Source: Bacteroidota bacterium
Lineage (GTDB): Bacteria > Bacteroidota > Bacteroidia > Flavobacteriales_F > PHOS-HE28
DNA length: 64,000 bases
Direction: 5' to 3'
NCBI GenBank assembly: GCA_023430325.1
Contig: JAEZAU010000233.1
Coordinates: 17,806-81,805, forward strand
Shown here: positions 51,884 through 61,304 of the stretch, one piece after another
How the letters are laid out: each line of letters opens with the position of its first letter
How positions within the stretch are numbered: the stretch's first letter is position 1
Notes under the pieces: generated by a model
Told to the model about the DNA's origin: nothing
What the model saw: only the letters and a program-made list of their open reading frames with translations
Databases searched by the model: none
Translations under genes and position numbers: made by a program

Positions 51884-54800
51884 CTCCATCACCGATATCA
51901 TCACAATGCCATTGCTGATCCACCTCACGCTCCGGCTTCTTTTTGTTCGTCTCATCTGCGGAAAGCATCGCGCGCACCAGCCGATCTCGTTCCTCGCTTA
52001 CCAGCTGGCGCTTTGAAACGTCATCCTCAATGCTGTAATAACAGATACCTTCCACATAGGTGCGCATCACCTTTGCATCGATCGACAATGGATCGTTGCT
52101 CCATAACACGAGATCGGCATCCTTGCCCACTTCGATGCTTCCGATGCGGTGATCGAGCTTCAACATGCGCGCAGGGTTCAATGTCACCATGCGCCATGCC
52201 TCGTCGGACGGAACACCCCCATACTTCATGGTCTTTGCAGCCTCCTGGTTCAATCTCCTGCACATCTCTGCATCATCACTATTGATGCCGGTGAGTACGC
52301 CATTGCGGTACAACAAAGCAGCGTTGTACGGGATGGCATCATAAACCTCAAGCTTGTAGGCCCACCAGTCGCTGAACGTGCTGGCCGCAACTCCGTGCTT
52401 CTTCATCTTACCGGCCATCTTATAACCTTCAAGGATATGCGTGAACGTATTCACCTTGAAACCGATGCTGTCCGCAACATGCATCAGCATATCGATCTCA
52501 CTTTGCACATAGCTATGGCAGGTGATATGCCGCTCGCCACGCAGTATCTCCTGCAGTGCTTCCGAGCGAAGGTCCCTTCGCGGCCGATCGGTCCGCTCCC
52601 GATCCCTGGGGCGTAATGATCTCCATGCCTGGTGTTCCCGGTCCAGATCGGCAGCTCTGGCGAATGCATCGTGATACAATTGTTCCACGCCCATCCGCGT
52701 TTGGGGAAATCTTGAACTCTGGCCCCAATTGCTCTGTTTCACGTTCTCTCCAAGAGCGAACTTGATATGACCCGGAGCATTCCTGATCAACATGCTATCA
52801 GCCGGTAGACCCCATTTCAGTTTGATCAATGCGCTTTGACCGCCGATGGCGTTCGCCGATCCATGCAACAGCTGTACGGTGGTGACGCCTCCGGCCAATG
52901 CCCTGTATATGTTCACATCATCCGGATCGATGACATCACCGATACGCACTTCCGATGAGATATGGTGACCCACCTCGTTGACACCACGCGAGATGGCGAT
53001 GTGCGAATGCTCATCAACAATACCTGCGGTGAGATGAAGCCCTTTCGCATCGATCTCATTGATCGCCGGTTTATTCCTTCCCGGGAAGATTGAATTGACA
53101 TCCAGTCGCTCGCCGACGGCTTTGATCCGGCCTTGATGAACGAGGACATCCGTATTGCGAAGAATGCCAGGCGATGCATTGGTCCAAACGGTGGCATTCC
53201 TGAAGATCGTGGTGGTATTGGATGGCTCTTTCGTCCAGCCATGGCCGTTCAGGGGATGATGCAGCGGACCAAGGACCGGCACCAAGGAGGTACCGTTCTT
53301 GACCCCTTGATCGGACTTTGCCTTGGTCGCACGCCTCAGGGCGCTCCAGCCGATCCATTGCCCACCGGGCAGTTGGCCTCTCCCCTCCCACAGTCCCTCG
53401 CGATGAATGCTTCCTGACAACCGCGTAACGGCTGAAGCATCTGCCTTTGTGGCGAAACTTATCGATACGATCGCACCTTGTCTTTCTATGATCGCTTTCA
53501 CCTTGCTTGTATCCGCAGGCAGGGTTCCCCGAACGAACGCTTCAAACTTGTTGTCCTTCTTGCTTACCTCCAAGAGAACACTGCTTCCGCCGATATTGAG
53601 ATCATAAGTGCCCGCAAGTTTCGGCTTCTCAAGGTCCACAAGTACGAACCTCTTCTTTCCGATCCAATTTTCATGGATCACGTTCTTTTCATCCAGGAGC
53701 TCACCCGAGGTGATGAGGAAGTTGGCCAGCATCCCCGGGCGCAGAGCACCGATTCGATCATCCATGCCGAACAGGCGTGCGGGATCGGTGGTGAGCGCTT
53801 CGATCGCACGTACTGGATCGAGCCCACATTGGACCATCCTTCGCAGATCGCGCCAGAATTCCTTCAGGTCCTTGCGGCCATGAGTGGTGAAAGTGAACGT
53901 TACACCCGCTGAATCAAGCATCATGGCATTGAACGGGGCATACTCCCAATGTTTAAACCTGGCGTAGGATACTTCAAGGGCATCGAATGGATCGCGCACG
54001 TCATACGCCCCGGGAAGATCCACCGGAATGATCATCGGCAAGGCCATATGTTGGATCTGAGCCAGCCGCGCGTACTCATCTCCCGATCCCTTTATGATCC
54101 CAGGCAGGCTGAATTCCTCAAGGATCTTCGCCCAACGCAGAACCTCGTTTCGACCTTGGGCTTCGAACACCATCCGGCCTTTCATCTGCCCGGCAAGTGC
54201 CGCAAGGACCGCATCAGCTTCATTGAGACGCGCGATCTCCTCCGTCCACAATGCATCCAAGAAAGTCTGTCTGAGCAATGCGATGGCCCCCATCTGTGAT
54301 GTTGGGTACGCATCCGGAGAAGAACCTTTGCTGAAACTGAAATGCGCAGACAGATCGGGCTGTATCACCGATCGGCGCAGATCACCATCATCGAGCAGAA
54401 TGGCGGCAGATGTCCCACGCGCGATACCATCCATCCTATGCGTATACACCACACCGAAACCTGCCTTGCGTAACTCTTCCGCTTTCTTCTCATCGCTCTT
54501 CACCAGCACATGAGCACGGGAATCTGCGCGCAGCGCCCCGTTCCAATGGCGCGCACCTTTCCATTCCGCCTTCCGCTCGTCAGCAGTGCTCGGTGGAAGA
54601 CCCAGGCCTGAGTATGGATCGATGAGGGAAGGCCAGATATGCATGCCGTTCAGGTCCCTCACCTGTGCCCCGGAAGGCACCTTCACCCTCTCGCCGGCCG
54701 CGACAACGACACCGTCCTTCACCACGAAGGTGGCCTTCTGCAGTACCGTACGGGCATCGACATGTACCGTTGCATTGGTGAAGGCCACGAGCATGGGGGC

Positions 54801-54890
54801 AGCATCGGAGATATGCTCCTTCGGCTGAACGCTCTGGGCCATCACCCCCATGGCGATGACGAGCGCGGTGAGAAGTAGGAAAGACCGCAT
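51870..54890 (-). CDS. secreted double-module amidohydrolase (N-terminal module without HxH, C-terminal module with HxH)
   Basis: 1006 residues with a signal peptide (MRSFLLLTALVIAMGVMAQ). The first module (about 30-420) has VKDGVVVAAGE, IWPSLIDPYSGLGLP in place of the HxH segment, and IGALRPGMLANFLI. A beta-rich linker follows. The second module (about 570-970) has HLTAGIVDEHSHIA with His628 and His630, CHSYVQSEID, FTHILEGYK, GINSDD and IGSIEVGKDADLVLWS, so its metal site looks complete. It acts in the periplasm or outside on an unknown amide or dipeptide. The next gene downstream encodes a third, HxH-less module. Confidence 0.85.
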   Translation of the reverse strand: MRSFLLLTALVIAMGVMAQSVQPKEHISDAAPMLVAFTNATVHVDARTVLQKATFVVKDGVVVAAGERVKVPSGAQVRDLNGMHIWPSLIDPYSGLGLPPSTADERKAEWKGARHWNGALRADSRAHVLVKSDEKKAEELRKAGFGVVYTHRMDGIARGTSAAILLDDGDLRRSVIQPDLSAHFSFSKGSSPDAYPTSQMGAIALLRQTFLDALWTEEIARLNEADAVLAALAGQMKGRMVFEAQGRNEVLRWAKILEEFSLPGIIKGSGDEYARLAQIQHMALPMIIPVDLPGAYDVRDPFDALEVSYARFKHWEYAPFNAMMLDSAGVTFTFTTHGRKDLKEFWRDLRRMVQCGLDPVRAIEALTTDPARLFGMDDRIGALRPGMLANFLITSGELLDEKNVIHENWIGKKRFVLVDLEKPKLAGTYDLNIGGSSVLLEVSKKDNKFEAFVRGTLPADTSKVKAIIERQGAIVSISFATKADASAVTRLSGSIHREGLWEGRGQLPGGQWIGWSALRRATKAKSDQGVKNGTSLVPVLGPLHHPLNGHGWTKEPSNTTTIFRNATVWTNASPGILRNTDVLVHQGRIKAVGERLDVNSIFPGRNKPAINEIDAKGLHLTAGIVDEHSHIAISRGVNEVGHHISSEVRIGDVIDPDDVNIYRALAGGVTTVQLLHGSANAIGGQSALIKLKWGLPADSMLIRNAPGHIKFALGENVKQSNWGQSSRFPQTRMGVEQLYHDAFARAADLDREHQAWRSLRPRDRERTDRPRRDLRSEALQEILRGERHITCHSYVQSEIDMLMHVADSIGFKVNTFTHILEGYKMAGKMKKHGVAASTFSDWWAYKLEVYDAIPYNAALLYRNGVLTGINSDDAEMCRRLNQEAAKTMKYGGVPSDEAWRMVTLNPARMLKLDHRIGSIEVGKDADLVLWSNDPLSIDAKVMRTYVEGICYYSIEDDVSKRQLVSEERDRLVRAMLSADETNKKKPEREVDQQWHCDDIGDGDDSH

Positions 54891-54899
54891 CAATGGCGG

Positions 54900-54907
54900 C
54901 GAAAGTA
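54900..54907 (-). promoter_or_regulatory. -7 box of the amidohydrolase operon
   Basis: Minus-strand TACTTTCG (TAnnTTYG), 9 nt before ATG 54890. Confidence 0.4.
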
Positions 54908-55010
54908 GCAGACAGGCTGATGCCGATCGCAGGTTGAACAGGGCGTTCATCGACGGGTGTTGGTGAATAGCCGTTCGATATGGACCGGATCATTCCGCTG
55001 GGAAGCCACC

Positions 55011-55018
55011 TATTTTTG
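55011..55018 (+). promoter_or_regulatory. -7 box of the cytochrome operon
   Basis: TATTTTTG, exact TAnnTTTG match, 23 nt before ATG 55042. Confidence 0.5.
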
Positions 55019-55041
55019 CCTCGCTCCGAAACCTGGACCCC

Positions 55042-55482
55042 ATGGATGGAACTTTTCTCCTGCTTATCCACAGCATCCTGCGCTATGGCTTGTTGTTGTT
55101 CGTTGTCCTGGCGATCCTCTTCAGCCTTTACGGCCTTATAACGCGAACGCCCGTGCTTATCGGCCATAGGCAGGTCACCGTATGGGCGGTACTGCTTGCT
55201 CACATTCAACTTATCCTCGGTGTCATTCTGTATATCATCCGGGGTTGGTACAAGGTGGCTGTGGATTCACGGATAGACCGATATTGGAAAATGGAGCACA
55301 TCGGCACCATGATCGTGGCGATCATTTTGATAACACTGGGCCGTGTCCTTTCCAAAAAAGCCAAGGACGACCGCAAAAAACAACTATACGTGGCCATCTT
55401 CTTCATTATCGCATTGCTGTTGATGCTCATGATGATGCCCTGGCCTGACAGAGAGATCGGCTTTGGCCGTGGATGGATATGA
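55042..55482 (+). CDS. four-helix membrane protein, possible b-type cytochrome
   Basis: 146 residues with four hydrophobic segments (about 5-30, 48-66, 87-103, 113-132). His10, His54 (LLAHIQLILG) and His86 lie in or next to the first three helices and could ligate haem. Related Bacteroidota proteins are sometimes annotated cytochrome B, but I cannot verify it. The stop overlaps the ATG of the cytochrome c gene (ATGA), which supports a redox role. Confidence 0.65.
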   Translation: MDGTFLLLIHSILRYGLLLFVVLAILFSLYGLITRTPVLIGHRQVTVWAVLLAHIQLILGVILYIIRGWYKVAVDSRIDRYWKMEHIGTMIVAIILITLGRVLSKKAKDDRKKQLYVAIFFIIALLLMLMMMPWPDREIGFGRGWI

Positions 55483-55802
55483 TGAAGAAGTTATTCCTGT
55501 TCTCGATAACAATAGCGATAATGCTTTTCTCCTGCGGGAATGGCGGGGGAACCACGGCTTCGGCACCCAGAAGCAGCGGTGAAATGCTGTTCGATACCCA
55601 CTGCACCCTGTGTCATGGTGCTGATGGTAAATTGAAGATGGGCGACGCGAAGGATCTTTCCATCTCCACACTTACCAGGGAAGAAATGATCGCCGTGGTC
55701 ACACATGGCCGCGGTACCATGATGCCGTACAAACAAGTCCTTTCCGCAGAAGAGATCGAACAGGTGGTGGACCATGTGCGTACATTGAAGGTGAAGGAAT
55801 GA
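55479..55802 (+). CDS. small c-type cytochrome lipoprotein
   Basis: 107 residues: lipoprotein signal (LFSITIAIMLFSC, lipid Cys19), one haem c site Cys42-x-x-Cys45-His46 (CTLCH) and a Met81/82 (GTMMPY) as likely sixth ligand. ATG 55479 overlaps the preceding stop as ATGA. It should be an electron carrier attached to a membrane in the periplasm. The 3' end overlaps the hflX start by 4 nt, a tight unit of membrane protein, cytochrome c and GTPase. Confidence 0.92.
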   Translation: MMKKLFLFSITIAIMLFSCGNGGGTTASAPRSSGEMLFDTHCTLCHGADGKLKMGDAKDLSISTLTREEMIAVVTHGRGTMMPYKQVLSAEEIEQVVDHVRTLKVKE

Positions 55803-57034
55803 TCGACCCACTGGACCAGAAGACACGGGCGGAGACGGCCGTATTGATCGGGCTGATCACCGATCAGCAGGATGGCGAACAGGTGAAGGAATACCTGGAT
55901 GAACTTGAGTTCCTTGCCACTACTGCGGACATCACCACGCTGAAGCGCTTCACGCAGAAACTGCACAAGCCGGATGGGCGCACCTATATAGGCAGCGGCA
56001 AGCTTGCGGAAGTGAAACAATGGATGGAGGAGCATGGCGCCGACTCCTTGATCTTCGATGATGAACTTTCACCGGCCCAGCAACGGAACCTGGAAAAGGA
56101 ACTCGGCAAGCCGGTACTCGATCGGCCCAGATTGATCCTGGACATCTTCGCACGAAGAGCGCGGACGGCCCACGCCAAAACGCAGGTGGAACTCGCCCAA
56201 TACGAATACATGTTGCCGCGTCTTACAAAGCTCTGGACACACTTGGAGCGGCAGCGCGGAGGTACGGGAACACGCGGTGGTGCGGGTGAGAAGGAGATAG
56301 AGACCGACCGGCGGATCGTGCGCGATCGGATCTCCTTGCTGAAAGCGCAGCTCAAGAACATCGATCGGCAGATGGCCACGCAGCGTGGCAATCGCGGCAA
56401 GCTTGTACGTGTGGCGCTGGTCGGTTATACCAACGTAGGCAAGAGCACCTTGATGAACCTGCTGAGCAAAAGCGATGTCTTCGCCGAGAACAAGCTCTTC
56501 GCAACGCTGGATACCACGGTAAGGAAGATCGTGCTCGGCAATCTGCCGTTCCTCCTTACCGATACGGTAGGTTTCATTAGAAAGCTTCCCACGCAACTCA
56601 TCGAAAGCTTCAAAAGCACTTTGGATGAGACCCGTGAATCCGATCTCCTCTTGCACGTGGTCGATATCAGTCACCACAACTTCGAGGAGCAATACAACAC
56701 GGTGAAGCATACGCTGGAAGAGATCGGCGCCGGAGACAAACCGGTGATCGTTGTCTTCAACAAGATCGACGCGTACAAACCTTCACCACATGATCCGGAT
56801 GATCTAGCCCCGAAACGCGTGGACCAGTTCACGCTTGAAGAGCTGAAGGAGCAGTGGATGGCGCGCATGCAGGATGTGGAAACGATCTTCATCAGCGCGG
56901 CCGACAGGCAGAATATCGACGGCCTGCGCAAGTTGTTATACGAACGTGTGAAAGAGATCCATACCGCGCGATATCCTTATGAAAGCGATCTGCTGTTCAA
57001 GGATAGTTATGTAGAGGGAGAAGAAGATGTGTAG
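55799..57034 (+). CDS. hflX: GTPase HflX
   Basis: 411 residues: the HflX N-terminal domain (about 1-120, GKLAEVKQWMEEHGADSLIFDDELSPAQQRNLE), a coiled linker with YEYMLPRLTKLW and GGTGTRGGAGEKEIETDRR, and a GTPase domain with G1 GYTNVGKST (209-217), G3 DTVGFIRKLP and G4 NKID. It binds 50S/70S ribosomes and rescues stalled ones, especially after heat stress. The ATGA overlap with the cytochrome c gene suggests coupled translation. All motifs are intact. Confidence 0.97.
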   Translation: MIDPLDQKTRAETAVLIGLITDQQDGEQVKEYLDELEFLATTADITTLKRFTQKLHKPDGRTYIGSGKLAEVKQWMEEHGADSLIFDDELSPAQQRNLEKELGKPVLDRPRLILDIFARRARTAHAKTQVELAQYEYMLPRLTKLWTHLERQRGGTGTRGGAGEKEIETDRRIVRDRISLLKAQLKNIDRQMATQRGNRGKLVRVALVGYTNVGKSTLMNLLSKSDVFAENKLFATLDTTVRKIVLGNLPFLLTDTVGFIRKLPTQLIESFKSTLDETRESDLLLHVVDISHHNFEEQYNTVKHTLEEIGAGDKPVIVVFNKIDAYKPSPHDPDDLAPKRVDQFTLEELKEQWMARMQDVETIFISAADRQNIDGLRKLLYERVKEIHTARYPYESDLLFKDSYVEGEEDV

Positions 57035-57119
57035 CGTCGACCCATGGGTAAACCGTGGATGATCAAATATTGAGGTTTCAGACCAGTACCATTCGAAGAA
57101 GATCCACTGTTGAAATAGA

Positions 57120-59384
57120 ATGGCAGCGAAGAGATCTTCGAAAAAGAAGAAAGGCCGGTCGGGCATAGGCTTTCTGGTGAAGCTGCTTCTGATCGGACTG
57201 GCGATCGTTTTCTTCTCCTTTCTGGGACTGATCCAAGCCGTTCGCAGCGGAGTTTTTGGAGAACTTCCTTCGGATGAAGAACTGAGGTCGATCCGCCATG
57301 AACAGGCCACGATGGTGCTGGCCTATGACGGCACCCCGATCGGAAAGATCTTCGCCAAGGACCGTACGAATGTTCAATTCAAGGATCTTCCGAAGCACCT
57401 GGTGAATGCGTTGGTGAGCACGGAGGATGCCAGGTTCTTCGCGCATCAAGGCGTTGATGGCCGCAGTTATATCCGCGTATTCTTCCGCACGCTACTTGGG
57501 GGTGACAGAAGTGGTGGCGGTGGAAGTACGATCTCCCAGCAGATCATGAAAAATCTGTATGGAAGGCAACGCCACGGAGCGCTCACGATCCCTGTGAACA
57601 AGGTGAAGGAAGCCCTGATGGCGCAACGATTGGAGCGCGTTCTTACCAAGGAGGATGTGCTGCTGCTTTATTTCAATTCCGTGCCTTTCGGCGAAAATGT
57701 CTTCGGGATCGGTGCAGCTTCGCAGCGGTTCTTCAACAAACCCGTGCAACAGCTTAAGGTGGAGGAAGGAGCTGTACTTGTCGGCATGTTGAAGGCGAAC
57801 ACGACCTACAATCCGCGACTAAGGCCCGAGAATGCCCGCAAGCGCAGGAATGTGGTGCTTGCATTGATGCATGAGAACGGCCATTTGAAGCAGACAGAAA
57901 AGGACAGCTTACAGAAGTTGCCGGTACTCCTCAATTACAGCGGTGGCGACATCTATGACAACTACGGGTATTATGTGGCAGTAGTGGCCGATGAGGCCCG
58001 ATCGATACTTAAGGAACTCGAAGAGAAGTCGGGGACGCAATACAACATCGAAAAAGATGGCTTGCGGATCAATACCACTCTGGATCCGGCGTTGCAGAAT
58101 TCCGCCATCAAAGCGATCCGAAGACATCTGGCATCCATGCAGCCGCGTCTGGACAGGGAACTGCGCGCGCAAAAAAGCCGATCCGCCTGGGAGAAACGGA
58201 TCGCCCCTTCACATGGCGCGAAGTGGAAGGACTCTGCCAGGCAACCACGTGAGCTATACGATCATCGCGCGAAGCGTGTGGACACCTTGAGTTACCGCGA
58301 CAGCCTCTGGCATTACGAGAAAATGTTGAATGGTGCAGTGCTCATGATGGATCCATCCACCGGGGCGGTACGCGCATGGGTGGGCGGAAATGATCACCGC
58401 TTCCTGCCCTACGATCTGGTGCGCGCACGAAGGCCTATCGCAAGTACGATCAAGCCTGCGGTGTATGCGTCCGCACTGGAACGTGGCTTCGATCCATGCA
58501 CCTATTTCGATAATGAGAAAAGGACCTATGCACAGTTCGAGGATTGGTCACCGGACAACTATGATCGGGATACCACCGCTGGCGAAGTTGCAATGTGGTA
58601 TTCATTGGCCAAGTCCATGAACCGGCCTACGGTGGATCTTTATTTCAAGACCGGCCAGGACACGATCCGCCGCACTTTCAATGCGCTTGGACTTCCCTCG
58701 GAGAATGCCGATAAACCTGCGATCGCATTGGGCGCGGAGGAGATATCGTTGCTCGAAATAGTTCCTGCGTACGGCTCCTTCGCCATGCGCGGAAAACGTG
58801 TTCAACCGCAGTTGATCACCAGTATCACCGACCAACAGGGAAAAGTGATCTACAAGGCCGATAAGCCGAAAGTGTTCCATGCATTGAACGAGAATTCCGC
58901 AGCCCAGATCACCGCCATGCTGCAGAAAGCGATCGATGAGGGGACCGGAACAGCCTTGCGCTCAAAATACAATGTGACAAGTCCACTTGCTGGAAAGACC
59001 GGCACATCACAGAACTACGGCGATGCCTGGTTCGTGGCCTACACACCCGGCCTTGTGATAGGCACCTGGGTGGGCGCGTTCGATCCCGAGATCCACTTCA
59101 ACTCAAGCGCGGGAACCGGAACGCAACTGGCCATGCCGATCGCGGCCCATGTATTGAACGACATCGAAGCGAAGGCGAAGCTGCGGAAACGATACCTCCT
59201 GCCATTCGACTGGCTGTCGGAGCATGACATCGATATGAACTGCGATCCCAAACGCTATCCGAATGTCTTGGAACGGTTCTTCGACAATGTTTTCGGACCG
59301 AAAAAGCTAAAGGACCCGAACGACACCGCACGGGAAAAGAAGGATCGCGGCTTTTTCGACCGATTATTCAAGAAGAAGAACTGA
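57120..59384 (+). CDS. class A penicillin-binding protein (PBP1A type)
   Basis: A 754-residue bifunctional peptidoglycan synthase: one membrane anchor (about 18-40), a glycosyltransferase domain (about 60-240; catalytic Glu102 in STEDARFFAHQG, GGSTISQQIMKNL) and a transpeptidase domain (about 350-690) with Ser442-x-x-Lys445 (STIK), Ser499-x-Asn501 (SMN) and Lys626-Thr-Gly (KTGTS). The Lys/Arg-rich start (KRSSKKKKGRSG) is cytoplasmic. Its stop and the stop of the convergent ABC transporter gene form TGATCA at 59382-59387. It builds the cell wall, working with LPS export by the neighbour. Confidence 0.96.
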   Translation: MAAKRSSKKKKGRSGIGFLVKLLLIGLAIVFFSFLGLIQAVRSGVFGELPSDEELRSIRHEQATMVLAYDGTPIGKIFAKDRTNVQFKDLPKHLVNALVSTEDARFFAHQGVDGRSYIRVFFRTLLGGDRSGGGGSTISQQIMKNLYGRQRHGALTIPVNKVKEALMAQRLERVLTKEDVLLLYFNSVPFGENVFGIGAASQRFFNKPVQQLKVEEGAVLVGMLKANTTYNPRLRPENARKRRNVVLALMHENGHLKQTEKDSLQKLPVLLNYSGGDIYDNYGYYVAVVADEARSILKELEEKSGTQYNIEKDGLRINTTLDPALQNSAIKAIRRHLASMQPRLDRELRAQKSRSAWEKRIAPSHGAKWKDSARQPRELYDHRAKRVDTLSYRDSLWHYEKMLNGAVLMMDPSTGAVRAWVGGNDHRFLPYDLVRARRPIASTIKPAVYASALERGFDPCTYFDNEKRTYAQFEDWSPDNYDRDTTAGEVAMWYSLAKSMNRPTVDLYFKTGQDTIRRTFNALGLPSENADKPAIALGAEEISLLEIVPAYGSFAMRGKRVQPQLITSITDQQGKVIYKADKPKVFHALNENSAAQITAMLQKAIDEGTGTALRSKYNVTSPLAGKTGTSQNYGDAWFVAYTPGLVIGTWVGAFDPEIHFNSSAGTGTQLAMPIAAHVLNDIEAKAKLRKRYLLPFDWLSEHDIDMNCDPKRYPNVLERFFDNVFGPKKLKDPNDTAREKKDRGFFDRLFKKKN

Positions 59385-61232
59385 TCACGAGAAGGCCTGC
59401 ATATCGCAAAGCCTGCGATATTGCCCGCCTGCCTCGTAAAGCTGCGCATGCGTCCCGCGCTCAATGATCCGGCCTTCGTGCATCACACAGATCTCATCAC
59501 AATGCTGGATCGTGCTCAGCCGGTGCGCGATCACCAGGCTCGTGCGGCCTTCCAGCATCTTGTACAACGCATCCTGCACCAGCCTTTCACTTTCCGTATC
59601 CAGCGCACTTGTCGCCTCATCCAAGATCAGGATCGGCGGGTTCTTCAATACCGCACGTGCGATGCTCAACCGCTGCTTTTGGCCACCGCTCAAACGATTG
59701 CCACCATCACCGATGTTCGTCTGGTAGCCGTTCTCCAGCAGCATGATGAAGTCATGCGCATTGGCGATCCTTGCCGCCCGTTCGATGTCCGTTTGCGCCA
59801 CTCCCGGCGTACCGAACGCGATATTATTGGCGACAGTGTCATTGAAAAGAATACTGTCCTGCGTGACGATCCCTAAAAGCGACCGCAGATCCTTGATCCG
59901 CAGATCGCGTACATCGATGCCATCCACGGTCAACGATCCACCGGTCACATCAAAGAACCGCGGCAACAGATTGGCCATTGTGGTCTTGCCACTTCCGCTC
60001 ATGCCTACCAGAGCGACGCTCTTGCCTTTGGGAATTGTAAGTGAGATCTCTTCCAGCACCGGCCGCCAAAGCTTCGTTCCAAGATCTTCCAATTCACCGT
60101 ATGCGAATGAAACATTCCGGTACTCGATCGCATGCTCGAAGTGTTGGATCCTCCGCGCATCCGGCTTCTCCTTCACCGTATTCTCCACTTCAAGCAACTC
60201 GAACACACGTTTCGCACCGGCCGATCCACGCGTGATCATCGAGTAGCCTTGTGAAAATCCCTTGATCGGTGCCAGCAACTGCGAGAAGATGATTATGAAT
60301 CCCAAAAAGCTGTCGCCCGTCAGGGTAGGTTCAACACCCAGCACATACGATCCCCCGATGTAGGCGATCGCGGCCATCACTGCAGCGCCCATCGTTTCGC
60401 TGAGCGGCGAAGCGATGTCCTGCCGGTTCAGCATCGCAATGCTCGAACGGGTGAGCAATTCGTTCTCCCGCTCGAAACGACGCGTCATGTCGTCCTCGCC
60501 ATTGAATGCCTTGATCACCCGGATACCTGAAAGCGTCTCTTCCACCCGCGCCAGCAGATCGGCGTTCTTCTCCTGTACGCGCGTGCTCTTCCGCCGCAAG
60601 CTTTTACCGATCCGACCGATGATCAGTCCGCTTATCGGCAACAGAAGCAGTGAGATCACTGTGAGTTCTGGCGATAACGTCACCATCGTACCCAGGAAGA
60701 GGATGATCGCCACCGGCTCGCGGAACATCATCTCGATGTAGAACATCACCGAGTATTCCACCACGTGCATGTCATTCGTGATCAATGCCAGCAGATCGCC
60801 TTTTCGTTCCTGATCATGGTAGCGCAACGGAAGCTCCAGCAGCTTGGCGTAGATCTTCGATCGGATGTCCCGCACGATCCGGTTCCTGAAATGTGTGATC
60901 GCCACAAGTGCCAGATAACGGAACAAATTCTTCATCAGGAACAGCACGACCACGATGATGCTGATCCACAGCAGTGCGCCCATCTGGCCGTTCTCCTCGA
61001 TCAGCTGGGTCAGCATCCAATTGAAAGTGCCTTCCAATCCGTCGCGTGTCCAGAGTTCGGCGGGCCGCTCATGCATCGCCTGCACCTGGCCCAGAAGCAA
61101 TCGCAGGAACGGGATGAACAGCAGCAACGACGCCAGATGGAAGACCGTTGCCACCAGATTGAATACCACATTCAATGCTGCGAAACCCCGGTACGGTGCC
61201 CCGTGTTTCAGAATGCGGTAGAAGTACTTCAT
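59385..61232 (-). CDS. ABC exporter, fused permease and ATPase (MsbA-like)
   Basis: 615 residues: a six-helix ABC transmembrane domain (about 1-320) and an ATPase domain with Walker A GMSGSGKTT, signature RLSGGQKQR, Walker B ILILDEAT and the H-loop IAHRLST. It forms a homodimer. The closest well-known function is lipid A or lipid flipping by MsbA, but multidrug exporters look alike. ATG 61232 is chosen because the -7 box lies 9 nt upstream; an earlier in-frame start would overlap that box. It is divergent from rbfA. Confidence 0.93.
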   Translation of the reverse strand: MKYFYRILKHGAPYRGFAALNVVFNLVATVFHLASLLLFIPFLRLLLGQVQAMHERPAELWTRDGLEGTFNWMLTQLIEENGQMGALLWISIIVVVLFLMKNLFRYLALVAITHFRNRIVRDIRSKIYAKLLELPLRYHDQERKGDLLALITNDMHVVEYSVMFYIEMMFREPVAIILFLGTMVTLSPELTVISLLLLPISGLIIGRIGKSLRRKSTRVQEKNADLLARVEETLSGIRVIKAFNGEDDMTRRFERENELLTRSSIAMLNRQDIASPLSETMGAAVMAAIAYIGGSYVLGVEPTLTGDSFLGFIIIFSQLLAPIKGFSQGYSMITRGSAGAKRVFELLEVENTVKEKPDARRIQHFEHAIEYRNVSFAYGELEDLGTKLWRPVLEEISLTIPKGKSVALVGMSGSGKTTMANLLPRFFDVTGGSLTVDGIDVRDLRIKDLRSLLGIVTQDSILFNDTVANNIAFGTPGVAQTDIERAARIANAHDFIMLLENGYQTNIGDGGNRLSGGQKQRLSIARAVLKNPPILILDEATSALDTESERLVQDALYKMLEGRTSLVIAHRLSTIQHCDEICVMHEGRIIERGTHAQLYEAGGQYRRLCDMQAFS

Positions 61233-61241
61233 GCGGCGTGG

Positions 61242-61249
61242 CGAAGTTA
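61242..61249 (-). promoter_or_regulatory. -7 box of the ABC exporter gene
   Basis: Minus-strand TAACTTCG, 9 nt before ATG 61232. Confidence 0.4.
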
Positions 61250-61288
61250 GACGCTGTGCTCCAGTGGCCTTTGGCACCTTCCACGCGG

Positions 61289-61296
61289 TAACTTCG
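61289..61296 (+). promoter_or_regulatory. -7 box of rbfA
   Basis: TAACTTCG, 8 nt before ATG 61305. TTTG at 61270-61273 is a possible -33 box, though the 15-nt spacer is short. Confidence 0.4.
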
Positions 61297-61304
61297 TACC
61301 TGAA

